This document shows positions 1-5,676 of a DNA stretch of 5,697 nucleotides, piece after piece. The notes beneath the pieces were generated by a model. The model did not search any database and was not told the origin of the DNA. It saw only the letters and a list, made by a program, of their open reading frames with translations. The stretch is from Gammaproteobacteria bacterium (GTDB taxonomy: Bacteria > Pseudomonadota > Gammaproteobacteria > GRL18), in the NCBI GenBank assembly GCA_027076245.1, contig JALTKC010000208.1, positions 1 to 5,697 on the forward strand, in the 5' to 3' direction. The translations under genes were made by a program, and so were the position numbers. Position 1 is the first letter of the stretch. Each line of letters starts with the position of its first letter.

Positions 1-96
1 TTACTGGTAAAAAGTGAATTTATTGCCTAAAAATACATTGATACTTAAAGAAAGTCGTCTTATTTAATTAATATCAAATCACAAACTTAAATTTAC

Positions 97-123
97 TGGA
101 GTTTTTTTTACTGTGGCCGATAA
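97..123 (+). promoter_or_regulatory. Sigma-28 (FliA) promoter of cheY
   Basis: The -10 element GCCGATAA (116-123) is a perfect match to the enterobacterial FliA consensus. The -35 element TGGAGTTT (97-104) matches TAAAGTTT at 6 of 8 positions, and the spacer is exactly the canonical 11 nt. The start site should fall near 130, giving a leader of about 110 nt before cheY. A late-class flagellar promoter suits a chemotaxis gene and suggests cheY is made only after hook completion releases FliA from FlgM. The regulation is inferred; the element is seen directly. A run of eight T residues (102-109) spans the -35/spacer junction. Confidence 0.82.
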
Positions 124-229
124 GTCATAGTAAGAAAATACACAAATATTGCACGGCTATCAGTATTAAAGAATGATTTAGGTTAGAATTATGCTCAAAT
201 TAAACCTGAATTGTTTTCTGTTATTACCT

Positions 230-234
230 GGAGG
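230..234 (+). promoter_or_regulatory. Ribosome binding site that sets the TTG start of cheY
   Basis: GGAGG lies 5 nt upstream of TTG 240. The only nearby in-frame ATG (252) would be 17 nt away, too far for normal use, so the TTG start is preferred. Confidence 0.75.
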
Positions 235-239
235 TTGAC

Positions 240-623
240 TTGAATAAAGACATGAAAATCCTGATTGTTGATGATTTTTCAACAATGCGGCGCATTATTA
301 AAAATCTGCTGAGGGATCTTGGATTTACCAATACAGTAGAAGCGGATGATGGCAATACCGCAATTCCAATTCTGAATGCCGGCGGAATCGATTTTCTGGT
401 GACAGACTGGAATATGCCGGGTATGACAGGTATTGAGTTATTAAAGTATGTCAGAGCCGATGAGAAGTTATCCAGTATGCCAGTGTTAATGGTGACTGCA
501 GAACAGAAAAGAGAGCAAATTATTGAAGCCGCTCAGGCCGGTGTAAACGGTTATATTGTAAAACCTTTTACAGCAGCTACTCTAAAAGAAAAAATAGACA
601 AGATTTTTGAACGCATTGATTAG
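240..623 (+). CDS. cheY: Chemotaxis response regulator CheY
   Basis: This 127-residue single-domain receiver protein is the length of typical CheY (129 in E. coli). It takes phosphate from CheA, and CheY-P binds FliM/FliN at the flagellar switch to change rotation. All receiver landmarks are present: acidic pocket Asp11-Asp12 in VDDFSTMRR, phosphoacceptor Asp56 in TDWNMPGM, Thr86 in MVTAE, switch aromatic Tyr105 and Lys108 in YIVKPF. There is no output domain, which fits CheY and not a DNA-binding regulator. The start is TTG 240, supported by GGAGG at 230-234; ATG 252 would remove only four residues. A sigma-28 promoter precedes the gene and a strong terminator follows it, so it may be transcribed largely on its own. 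It sits upstream of cheZ, whose product is its phosphatase. The identification is secure; the exact start is slightly less so. Confidence 0.97.
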   Translation: MNKDMKILIVDDFSTMRRIIKNLLRDLGFTNTVEADDGNTAIPILNAGGIDFLVTDWNMPGMTGIELLKYVRADEKLSSMPVLMVTAEQKREQIIEAAQAGVNGYIVKPFTAATLKEKIDKIFERID

Positions 624-631
624 TGGTATGT

Positions 632-666
632 AAACGTTGTGTGCCCCGACGCACACAACGTTTTTT
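632..666 (+). terminator. Rho-independent terminator after cheY
   Basis: A perfect 13-bp stem (632-644 with 651-663) encloses a 6-nt loop (CCCGAC) and runs into six T residues (661-666). It begins 8 nt after the cheY stop. The stem core AACGTTGTGTGC pairs fully with GCACACAACGTT. It should end or strongly reduce transcription entering cheZ. The left arm is not preceded by a convincing A-tract, so efficient reverse-strand termination is less likely. Confidence 0.9.
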
Positions 667-834
667 AATAATAAATGTTCATAAAGCAGGTTGCGAGTAT
701 TCCAGAAAAAGTACTCCTGAAACAATTATCTAAAGACTGTTTTCTTTATATATGTCCCTGAACACTAATATTTTTAAAAATGTTTTCCAAATAATGATCT
801 CTAATAATACTGAGTGACAAGGATAGAATCTTTT
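667..834. other. AT-rich gap between the cheY terminator and cheZ, no confident promoter
   Basis: No gene is seen here. Downstream of a strong terminator, cheZ-cheA-motC-motD would need either read-through or a promoter in this stretch. TAAAGACT at 731-738 resembles a sigma-28 -35 box, but the sequence 11 nt further on does not match GCCGATAA. AT-rich -10-like strings (TATATA near 748, TAATAAT near 803) lack good -35 partners. A weak imperfect inverted repeat (GAGTA with TACTC, about 695-716) is also present. None of these can be called a promoter with confidence. Confidence 0.5.
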
Positions 835-1590
835 ATGGTTGATGATGTTGTAATTGATGAAGAGTTTATAAAACGCGCCAAAGATCTGGTTAGCAGTGCC
901 GAAGCGGGCAATGATGAAGAAGTAAAAAACATTCTTGATGAATTAGCCACCATGAAGGAAACCAGCCTGTTTCAGGAACTGGGCAAACTGACTCGGGAAA
1001 TTCATGATACTTTTAAAGACTTCCGTTCCGACTCCCGAATTAATGAACTGGCAGAAAGTGATATACCCGATGCCAGGGAAAGACTCCATTATGTTATCAG
1101 TATGACCCAGCAGGCGGCTGATGCAACAATGACCCAGGTGGAAAGTGCTATTCCTCTGTGTGAAAACATTACCAGAGGCACTACGGAGTTACTGAAAGAC
1201 TGGGATCGTTTTACCCAGCGGAAAATGGAAGTAGAAGAATTTCGCCAATTAAGCAAAACCCTTAAAGATTTTCTCCAATCTGCCAATAATGATAGTAAGA
1301 GTCTTATGACCAATCTCAATGAGGTGCTGCTGGCTCAGAGTTATCAGGATATTACCGGGCAGATCATCTATAAAGTGATCAATCTGGTGGAAGATGTTGA
1401 AAATAGCCTGGTTAACCTGATTAAACTGTCCAGTAAACATCTGGGTGTAGAAGCCGCCACGGGTCAGGGGACTAAAAAGAAAGACAAGAAAAGCCTGGAT
1501 GGACCGGTGGTACCCGGAGTGGCTGATGAAAAGGAAACCCTGTCCGGGCAGGATGAAGTGGATGATTTACTGTCCAGTCTGGGCTTTTAA
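835..1590 (+). CDS. cheZ: CheY-P phosphatase CheZ
   Basis: CheZ accelerates loss of phosphate from CheY-P and so ends the switching signal. With ATG 835 the protein has 251 residues. The long helical centre contains the signature AQSYQDITGQ, in which Asp172 and Gln176 correspond to the catalytic pair of E. coli CheZ (Asp143, Gln147). Upstream, FQELGKLTREIHD is typical of the family. After a charged Lys-rich linker (about residues 204-238), the protein ends in QDEVDDLLSSLGF, the C-terminal helix that docks on CheY. ATG 835 is preferred because AAGGA (819-823) lies 11 nt before it. An in-frame GTG at 814 would add seven residues but has no ribosome binding site and would place AAGGA inside the gene. 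The cheY terminator separates it from cheY, and cheA follows after 69 nt. Function is secure; start choice is moderately sure. Confidence 0.95.
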   Translation: MVDDVVIDEEFIKRAKDLVSSAEAGNDEEVKNILDELATMKETSLFQELGKLTREIHDTFKDFRSDSRINELAESDIPDARERLHYVISMTQQAADATMTQVESAIPLCENITRGTTELLKDWDRFTQRKMEVEEFRQLSKTLKDFLQSANNDSKSLMTNLNEVLLAQSYQDITGQIIYKVINLVEDVENSLVNLIKLSSKHLGVEAATGQGTKKKDKKSLDGPVVPGVADEKETLSGQDEVDDLLSSLGF

Positions 1591-1594
1591 TGAT

Positions 1595-1642
1595 AGCTTT
1601 GAAAATAGGCTTAGAAAAAGGCTTGCAAATTGGCTTATAAAA
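1595..1642 (+). repeat. 12-bp tandem repeat between cheZ and cheA
   Basis: Four 12-bp units run at 1595-1606, 1607-1618, 1619-1630 and 1631-1642. The last three share the pattern (A/T)GGCTT followed by an A-rich half; the first is more diverged. The array fills nearly the whole gap between the cheZ stop and the cheA ribosome binding site. Because the unit is a multiple of three, it keeps one reading frame open for 16 codons from an ATG overlapping the cheZ stop. Confidence 0.6.
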
Positions 1643-1646
1643 AGTT

Positions 1647-1652
1647 GAGGAA
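1647..1652 (+). promoter_or_regulatory. Ribosome binding site of cheA
   Basis: GAGGAA ends 7 nt before ATG 1660, fixing the cheA start at a protein beginning MSFDADDEILQDFL, which is the expected start of the phosphotransfer domain. Confidence 0.8.
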
Positions 1653-1659
1653 ATAATCT

Positions 1660-3924
1660 ATGTCATTTGATGCCGATGATGAAATTCTGCAGGATTTTTT
1701 AATAGAAGCAGGGGAGATGATTGAGACGCTGAATGAAGAGCTGGTAGAGCTTGAGCAGCGTCCCAATGATGCCGATCTTCTCAATTCCGTGTTTCGCAGT
1801 TTTCATACCATCAAGGGTGGTGCCGGATTCCTGTCTCTGATACCGCTGGTGGAATTATGTCATCGTGCAGAAGATGTTTTTAATCTGCTTAGAAATGGTG
1901 AATTACAGGTTAATGCCGCAATTATGGATGTTATGTTGCCGGTTCTGGATTCACTGAATGAAATGTTTGACAGCCTTAGAAACGGTACTGAACCTGAAGA
2001 TGCAGATCCATCCTTACTGGCTGCACTGGACAGTATTCTTAAGGGAGATACAGGCGCTGCAGATGCAGCGCCTGAAGCACCGGCTGCAGAACCTGCAGCT
2101 GAAGTACCTGCTGTTGAAAATACGGCTGAAGATGATATTACCGATGAAGAATTTGAACAGTTACTGGATAATATGGATAGTGCTGGTGGCTCTTTACAGG
2201 CTGAAGGCTCTATACAGGCTGAAGGCTCTTCACAGGCTGAAGGCTCCACACCCGCTGAAGGCTCCACACCCACTGCCGCTGACGACGATTTGTTTGGACT
2301 GGGCGCAGATGAAAGCAGTGCGGCTAAAGATGATGAAATTACGGAAGAAGAGTTTGAAAAGCTGTTAGATCAGTTGCATGGTAAAGGTAAGTTTAACGCC
2401 AAAGTGGCTGCTTCTGATACTTCTGGTACTTCTGATACGGCTGCAGCATCAACCTCCAGTAACAACACGGTGGCAGATGATGAAATTACCGATGAAGAGT
2501 TTGATAAATTACTGGATGAACTGCATGGTCCGGGTAAGTTTGACAGCAGTATAGCTAAAAAAGGGGCTTCTGCTGAAAGTGGTGCAGATAATAAAGCCGC
2601 TGATACCCCTCAACCAGCGGCCAAACCAAAACCGGCAGCACAATCAAAACCTGAACCCGTTCCCGCAGCACCGGAACCGGCCGCTGCAAAACCGGCATCT
2701 CAACCATCCGCTAAAAAAGCACCACCGAAAAAAGACAGCGGAGGCCCATCCCCGGTTCCTGCTGAAGCAACAGTACGGGTGGATACCAAACGCCTGGATG
2801 ATATTATGAATATGGTGGGGGAGCTGGTGCTGGTGCGTAACCGTCTGGTTACTCTGGAACAGTCTCTGGGTAATGAAGAAATGTCCAAGGCGGTGGGCAG
2901 TCTGGATGTGGTGACCGCTGACCTGCAGATGTCGGTTATGAAAACCCGCATGCAGCCCATTAAAAAGGTTTTCGGACGTTTCCCCCGGGTTGTCCGGGAT
3001 CTGTCTCGCTCCATGAAAAAAGAAGTCAAGCTGGAACTTATTGGTGAAGATACCGACCTGGACAAAAACCTGGTGGAAGCGCTGGCGGATCCGCTGGTGC
3101 ATCTGGTCAGAAACTCAGTTGACCACGGCATTGAAATGCCCGATGTCCGTGAACAGGCCGGCAAACCCCGTCAGGGTACCGTGATCCTTGCGGCAGAGCA
3201 GGAAGGTGATCACATTATGCTGTCCATTGAAGACGACGGGGCCGGTATGGATGCTGATCTGCTGCGCAGAAAAGTGGTAGAAAAAGGCCTGATGGATGAA
3301 GAGTCGGCTAACCGGCTGGATGATAAGGAATGTTATGCATTAATCTTTATGCCGGGTTTCTCCACCAAGGATGAAATCTCGGATATTTCCGGTCGTGGTG
3401 TGGGTATGGACGTGGTTAAAACCCGCATAGCCCAGTTAAACGGCGGGATTGATATTGATTCTGAACTGGGCAAGGGTACTCGCATTGCGATTAAAGTGCC
3501 TCTGACTCTGGCCATTATGCCGACCCTGATGGTTAAGCTGAAAGATCAGGCCTTTGCACTGCCACTGGTCAGTGTTAATGAAATTTTCCACCTGGATCTG
3601 ACCAAAACCAATACCGTGGATGGTCAGCTTGTGATTATGGTTCGGGATAAACCGCTGCCCCTGTTCTATCTGACCCGTTGGCTGGTTAACGGTTGTGAAT
3701 ACGATGAGCTGCCGGAAGAAGGACATGTGGTTGTAGTACACGTGGGCACTAAAAAAGTGGGCTTTGTGGTTAACCACCTGATTGGTCAGGAAGAAGTGGT
3801 TATTAAACCACTGGGTTCCTTATTACAGGGTACGGATGGTCTGGCCGGTGCCACCATTACCGGTGATGGCAAGATTGCTCTGATCCTGGACGTCCCCACT
3901 TTAATGACATCAAGAGCACGCTAA
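1660..3924 (+). CDS. cheA: Chemotaxis histidine kinase CheA
   Basis: CheA sits in receptor-CheW arrays, autophosphorylates using ATP and donates phosphate to CheY (and CheB where present). The 754-residue protein is about 100 longer than E. coli CheA (654). Domains in order: HPt/P1 (about 1-105) with phosphoacceptor His49 in SFHTIKGGAGF; a long low-complexity linker (about 130-370) rich in Ala, Pro and acids; P3 dimerisation (about 371-435) starting VRVDTKRLDDIMNMVGELV; P4 ATPase with N box HLVRNSVDHGIE (481-492), G1 box DDGAGMD (525-531), F box FMPGFST (563-569) and G2 box GRGVGMD (578-584); P5 CheW-like domain (about 615-754). All catalytic boxes look intact. No folded P2 domain is evident. 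Instead the linker has three acidic modules (158-172, 224-245, 273-294) and a six-residue repeat (177-206). The start is supported by GAGGAA 7 nt upstream. motC begins 4 nt after the stop, implying a shared transcript. Confidence 0.97.
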   Translation: MSFDADDEILQDFLIEAGEMIETLNEELVELEQRPNDADLLNSVFRSFHTIKGGAGFLSLIPLVELCHRAEDVFNLLRNGELQVNAAIMDVMLPVLDSLNEMFDSLRNGTEPEDADPSLLAALDSILKGDTGAADAAPEAPAAEPAAEVPAVENTAEDDITDEEFEQLLDNMDSAGGSLQAEGSIQAEGSSQAEGSTPAEGSTPTAADDDLFGLGADESSAAKDDEITEEEFEKLLDQLHGKGKFNAKVAASDTSGTSDTAAASTSSNNTVADDEITDEEFDKLLDELHGPGKFDSSIAKKGASAESGADNKAADTPQPAAKPKPAAQSKPEPVPAAPEPAAAKPASQPSAKKAPPKKDSGGPSPVPAEATVRVDTKRLDDIMNMVGELVLVRNRLVTLEQSLGNEEMSKAVGSLDVVTADLQMSVMKTRMQPIKKVFGRFPRVVRDLSRSMKKEVKLELIGEDTDLDKNLVEALADPLVHLVRNSVDHGIEMPDVREQAGKPRQGTVILAAEQEGDHIMLSIEDDGAGMDADLLRRKVVEKGLMDEESANRLDDKECYALIFMPGFSTKDEISDISGRGVGMDVVKTRIAQLNGGIDIDSELGKGTRIAIKVPLTLAIMPTLMVKLKDQAFALPLVSVNEIFHLDLTKTNTVDGQLVIMVRDKPLPLFYLTRWLVNGCEYDELPEEGHVVVVHVGTKKVGFVVNHLIGQEEVVIKPLGSLLQGTDGLAGATITGDGKIALILDVPTLMTSRAR
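2051..2074 (+). other. Strong intragenic hairpin in cheA
   Basis: CAGGCGCTGC (2051-2060) and GCAGCGCCTG (2065-2074) are perfect reverse complements separated by AGAT, giving a 10-bp GC-rich stem with a 4-nt loop. It encodes residues 131-138, just after the P1 domain and at the start of the linker. No T-tract follows, so it does not look like an intrinsic terminator. It may simply reflect Ala-rich GCTGCAG-like codon runs. Confidence 0.6.
2188..2277 (+). repeat. 18-bp coding minisatellite, five copies
   Basis: Five 18-bp units start at 2188, 2206, 2224, 2242 and 2260. They encode a six-residue repeat, GS-x-(Q/P)-AE, at CheA residues 177-206, with the last unit ending TPTA. The first three units differ mainly at one codon (tta, ata, tca), and the last two share ggc tcc aca ccc. 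Recent duplication is likely, and copy-number change would keep the reading frame. Confidence 0.9.
2410..2436 (+). repeat. 9-bp coding repeat, three copies
   Basis: Three near-identical 9-bp units (gct tct gat, act tct ggt, act tct gat) encode (A/T)-S-(D/G) three times at CheA residues 251-259, in the spacer between acidic modules 2 and 3. This is a minor low-complexity expansion. Confidence 0.65.
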
Positions 3925-3928
3925 ACTC

Positions 3929-4708
3929 ATGATAGATATCCTCAGTATAACTGGCCTGATTCTGGGGGTTGGGGCCATTATATTAGGCCAGTTTCTGGAC
4001 GGGGGACATCTTTCCACACTGGTTAATGGTCCGGCTGCCCTGATTGTTCTGGGGGGTACCTTTGGTGCTGTGATGCTGCAGTCACCGGTTAATGTCTTTT
4101 TGCGCGGTCTGCGTATTTTTACCTGGGTATTTGTTCCACCTCGTTTTCATACGGAAGAAACCATTGCACGCATTGTGGACTGGAGTAATATTGCCCGCAA
4201 GGAAGGTCTGCTGGGCCTGGAAATTGTGGCAGAGGAAGAAGACGATCTGTTTGCCCGAAAAGGGCTGGAATTGCTGGTGGACGGCAGTGAGCCTGAAGTC
4301 ATGCGTTCTATTATGGAGCTGGAAATCGATGCCAAGGAAAATTTTGATACCCTGGCCAGTAAAATCTATGAAGCCATGGGCGGATTTTCCCCCACAATTG
4401 GTATTATCGGGGCCGTTATGGGGCTGATCCATGTCATGGGTAATCTGTCTGACCCCAGTAAACTGGGCAGCGGTATTGCAGTCGCCTTTGTGGCGACTAT
4501 TTACGGTGTGGGTGCTGCCAATTTATTATTTATTCCTATTGCCACCAAGCTCAAAACCCTGGTCAGTAATGAAGTCAGTTACCGGGAGATGATTGTAGAA
4601 GGCCTGGTATCCATTGCCGAAGGTGAAAACCCTCGCAATATCCAGCGAAAACTGGAAGGTTATCTGGATAAAACCAAAGCAGAGCAGGAACCAGGAGAGC
4701 TTTTATAG
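3929..4708 (+). CDS. motC: Flagellar stator subunit MotC (MotA/PomA family)
   Basis: This 259-residue inner-membrane protein is the MotA-like half of a stator; with MotD it couples ion flow to rotor torque. Four hydrophobic segments are visible at about 4-22, 32-52, 152-172 and 183-205, in the MotA/PomA pattern with a large cytoplasmic loop between the second and third. In that loop, Arg90 and Glu98 (IARKEGLLGLE) match the charged residues that contact FliG in MotA. Conserved prolines are Pro155 in FSPTIGIIGAVMG and Pro203 in LLFIPIATK, and the DPSKLGSGIAVAFVATIYG stretch is characteristic. Its position between cheA and motD matches P. aeruginosa motC, so that symbol is preferred over motA. 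It starts 4 nt after cheA with only a weak AAGAG (3912-3916) 12 nt away, so translational coupling to cheA is likely. The driving ion is probably H+ by homology, not shown here. Confidence 0.93.
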   Translation: MIDILSITGLILGVGAIILGQFLDGGHLSTLVNGPAALIVLGGTFGAVMLQSPVNVFLRGLRIFTWVFVPPRFHTEETIARIVDWSNIARKEGLLGLEIVAEEEDDLFARKGLELLVDGSEPEVMRSIMELEIDAKENFDTLASKIYEAMGGFSPTIGIIGAVMGLIHVMGNLSDPSKLGSGIAVAFVATIYGVGAANLLFIPIATKLKTLVSNEVSYREMIVEGLVSIAEGENPRNIQRKLEGYLDKTKAEQEPGELL

Positions 4709-4720
4709 CGTATTATTATC

Positions 4721-5596
4721 ATGTCCAGACGCAAAAAAAAGCAGGAAGAGCACGTAAACCTTGAGCGCTGGCTGGTGTCCTATGCCGATTTTATTACCCT
4801 GCTGTTTGCCTTTTTTGTCGTTATGTATGCCATTTCCTCTGTTAATGAAGGTAAATACCGGGTTTTGTCCGATACCCTTAATGAAGTCTTCAAGTCCCGT
4901 CCCACTTCACCTATTCCCATAGAATTTGATAATGCCCTACAGAACAAAAAGGCTTCATCCAGTGACCCGGATTATATTGAACTGCCCGTACCGGGACATG
5001 ACAATAATTTGACACCTCCCGATAACCCTAATCTGGAAGTGCTTTCTGAACAGATCACACAAGCCGTTCAGCCCTTAATAGATGATGATTTAATTAAAAT
5101 CAAAAAAAATGATTTCTGGCTGGAAATTGATATTAAATCCAGTATTCTTTTTAAAAGCGGTACCGCCACCTTATCCGAAGATGCAGAAGATATTCTGGCC
5201 AGTATTGCCGATCTGATAAAAGAATACCCCAATGATGTACAGGTAGAAGGTTTTACAGACAATATCCCAATAAATACTGATAAATTCCCTTCTAATTGGG
5301 AGTTATCTTCTGCCCGTGCTGCCAGTGTCGTACACCTGTTTGAAGAGGAAGGCGTTGATCCCCGGCGTATGCAGGCCATAGGCTATGGTGAATTTAAGCC
5401 CATTGCTGATAATAATACTCCCGAAGGACGAAATGCCAATCGACGGGTCAACCTGGTTATTCTGGGCAAGGGTGACCCCCGCCGAATCATGCAAAAACGC
5501 ATTCAAAACCTGAGAGAGCAGCAGCAAAAAAATACTAATACCGACAAAACCGGAACAAGCCAGGAACCCTTCAACAGAGTCATTGAACTCCAGTAA
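4721..5596 (+). CDS. motD: Flagellar stator subunit MotD (MotB/PomB family)
   Basis: This 291-residue protein is the MotB-like stator half. A basic N-terminus (MSRRKKKQEE) precedes one membrane segment (about 20-40) containing the ion-binding Asp23 in SYADFITLLFAFFVVMY. A periplasmic linker with a likely plug region (VNEGKYRVLS onwards) leads to an OmpA-like peptidoglycan-binding domain (about 140-248). That domain has ILFKSGTATLS, VEGFTDN, WELSSARAASVV, GYGEFKP and NRRVNLVI. The C-terminal tail (about 252-291) is Gln/Asn-rich and less conserved. RWLVSYADFITLLFAFFVVMY is typical of Pseudomonas-type MotD. The ATG at 4721 lies 12 nt after motC; no ribosome binding site sits at normal distance, since AGGAG (4693-4697) is 23 nt away. 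Coupling to motC translation is therefore likely. The partner is MotC. Confidence 0.93.
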   Translation: MSRRKKKQEEHVNLERWLVSYADFITLLFAFFVVMYAISSVNEGKYRVLSDTLNEVFKSRPTSPIPIEFDNALQNKKASSSDPDYIELPVPGHDNNLTPPDNPNLEVLSEQITQAVQPLIDDDLIKIKKNDFWLEIDIKSSILFKSGTATLSEDAEDILASIADLIKEYPNDVQVEGFTDNIPINTDKFPSNWELSSARAASVVHLFEEEGVDPRRMQAIGYGEFKPIADNNTPEGRNANRRVNLVILGKGDPRRIMQKRIQNLREQQQKNTNTDKTGTSQEPFNRVIELQ

Positions 5597-5609
5597 ACAA
5601 ATGCATACT

Positions 5610-5676
5610 CACTTAACACTTAACACTTAACACTTAACACTTAACACTTAACACTTAACACTTAACACTTAACACT
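5610..5676. repeat. 7-bp tandem repeat CACTTAA, about 9.6 copies
   Basis: Nine complete and identical CACTTAA units run from 5610 to 5672, followed by CACT (5673-5676), after which the repeat breaks to AAAACC. The array starts 13 nt after the motD stop. Each unit contains TTAA, so TAA stops appear in all frames on both strands and the array cannot be coding. Perfect identity between units indicates recent expansion or active homogenisation by slipped-strand pairing. The 7-bp period means copy-number changes would alter both spacing and helical phase toward the next gene, which is outside the window. Confidence 0.97.

Larger units (their letters stand above)
2131..2541 (+). repeat. Three repeated acidic modules in the CheA linker
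   Basis: The encoded modules are at residues 158-172 (DDITDEEFEQLLDNM), 224-245 (beginning DDEITEEEFEKLLDQLHG) and 273-294 (beginning DDEITDEEFDKLLDELHG). Nucleotide spans are about 2131-2175, 2329-2394 and 2476-2541. Modules 2 and 3 both end in HG-x-GKF; module 1 lacks that tail. The shared core is D-(D/E)-I-T-(D/E)-E-E-F-(D/E)-x-L-L-D. Conservation of the core against divergent Ala/Ser/Thr/Pro spacers suggests a functional binding motif and not low-complexity drift. Similar acidic modules occur, from memory, in CheA proteins of Pseudomonas type. Confidence 0.8.

Noticed and set aside
1..30. A short open stretch at the left edge as the 3' end of fliA
   Set aside because: Synteny would place fliA upstream, but the visible frames close within 10 codons and the residues are too few to recognise.
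38..66. Possible sigma-70 promoter (TTGATA, 17 nt, TATTTA)
   Set aside because: The -35 is good, but the -10 matches only about half of TATAAT in very AT-rich sequence where such hits are expected by chance. The sigma-28 site at 97-123 is far stronger.
731..757. Second sigma-28 promoter before cheZ (TAAAGACT)
   Set aside because: The sequence 11 nt downstream shows no useful resemblance to GCCGATAA.
814..834. GTG 814 as the cheZ start
   Set aside because: No ribosome binding site precedes it, and AAGGA lies just downstream at a workable distance from ATG 835.
1860..3164. Long reverse-strand and alternative-frame open stretches across cheA
   Set aside because: They are low-complexity or basic shadows of the cheA coding frame, without family motifs or ribosome binding sites.
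5610..5676. CRISPR array
   Set aside because: The units are 7 bp and contiguous with no spacers, so this is a simple tandem repeat.
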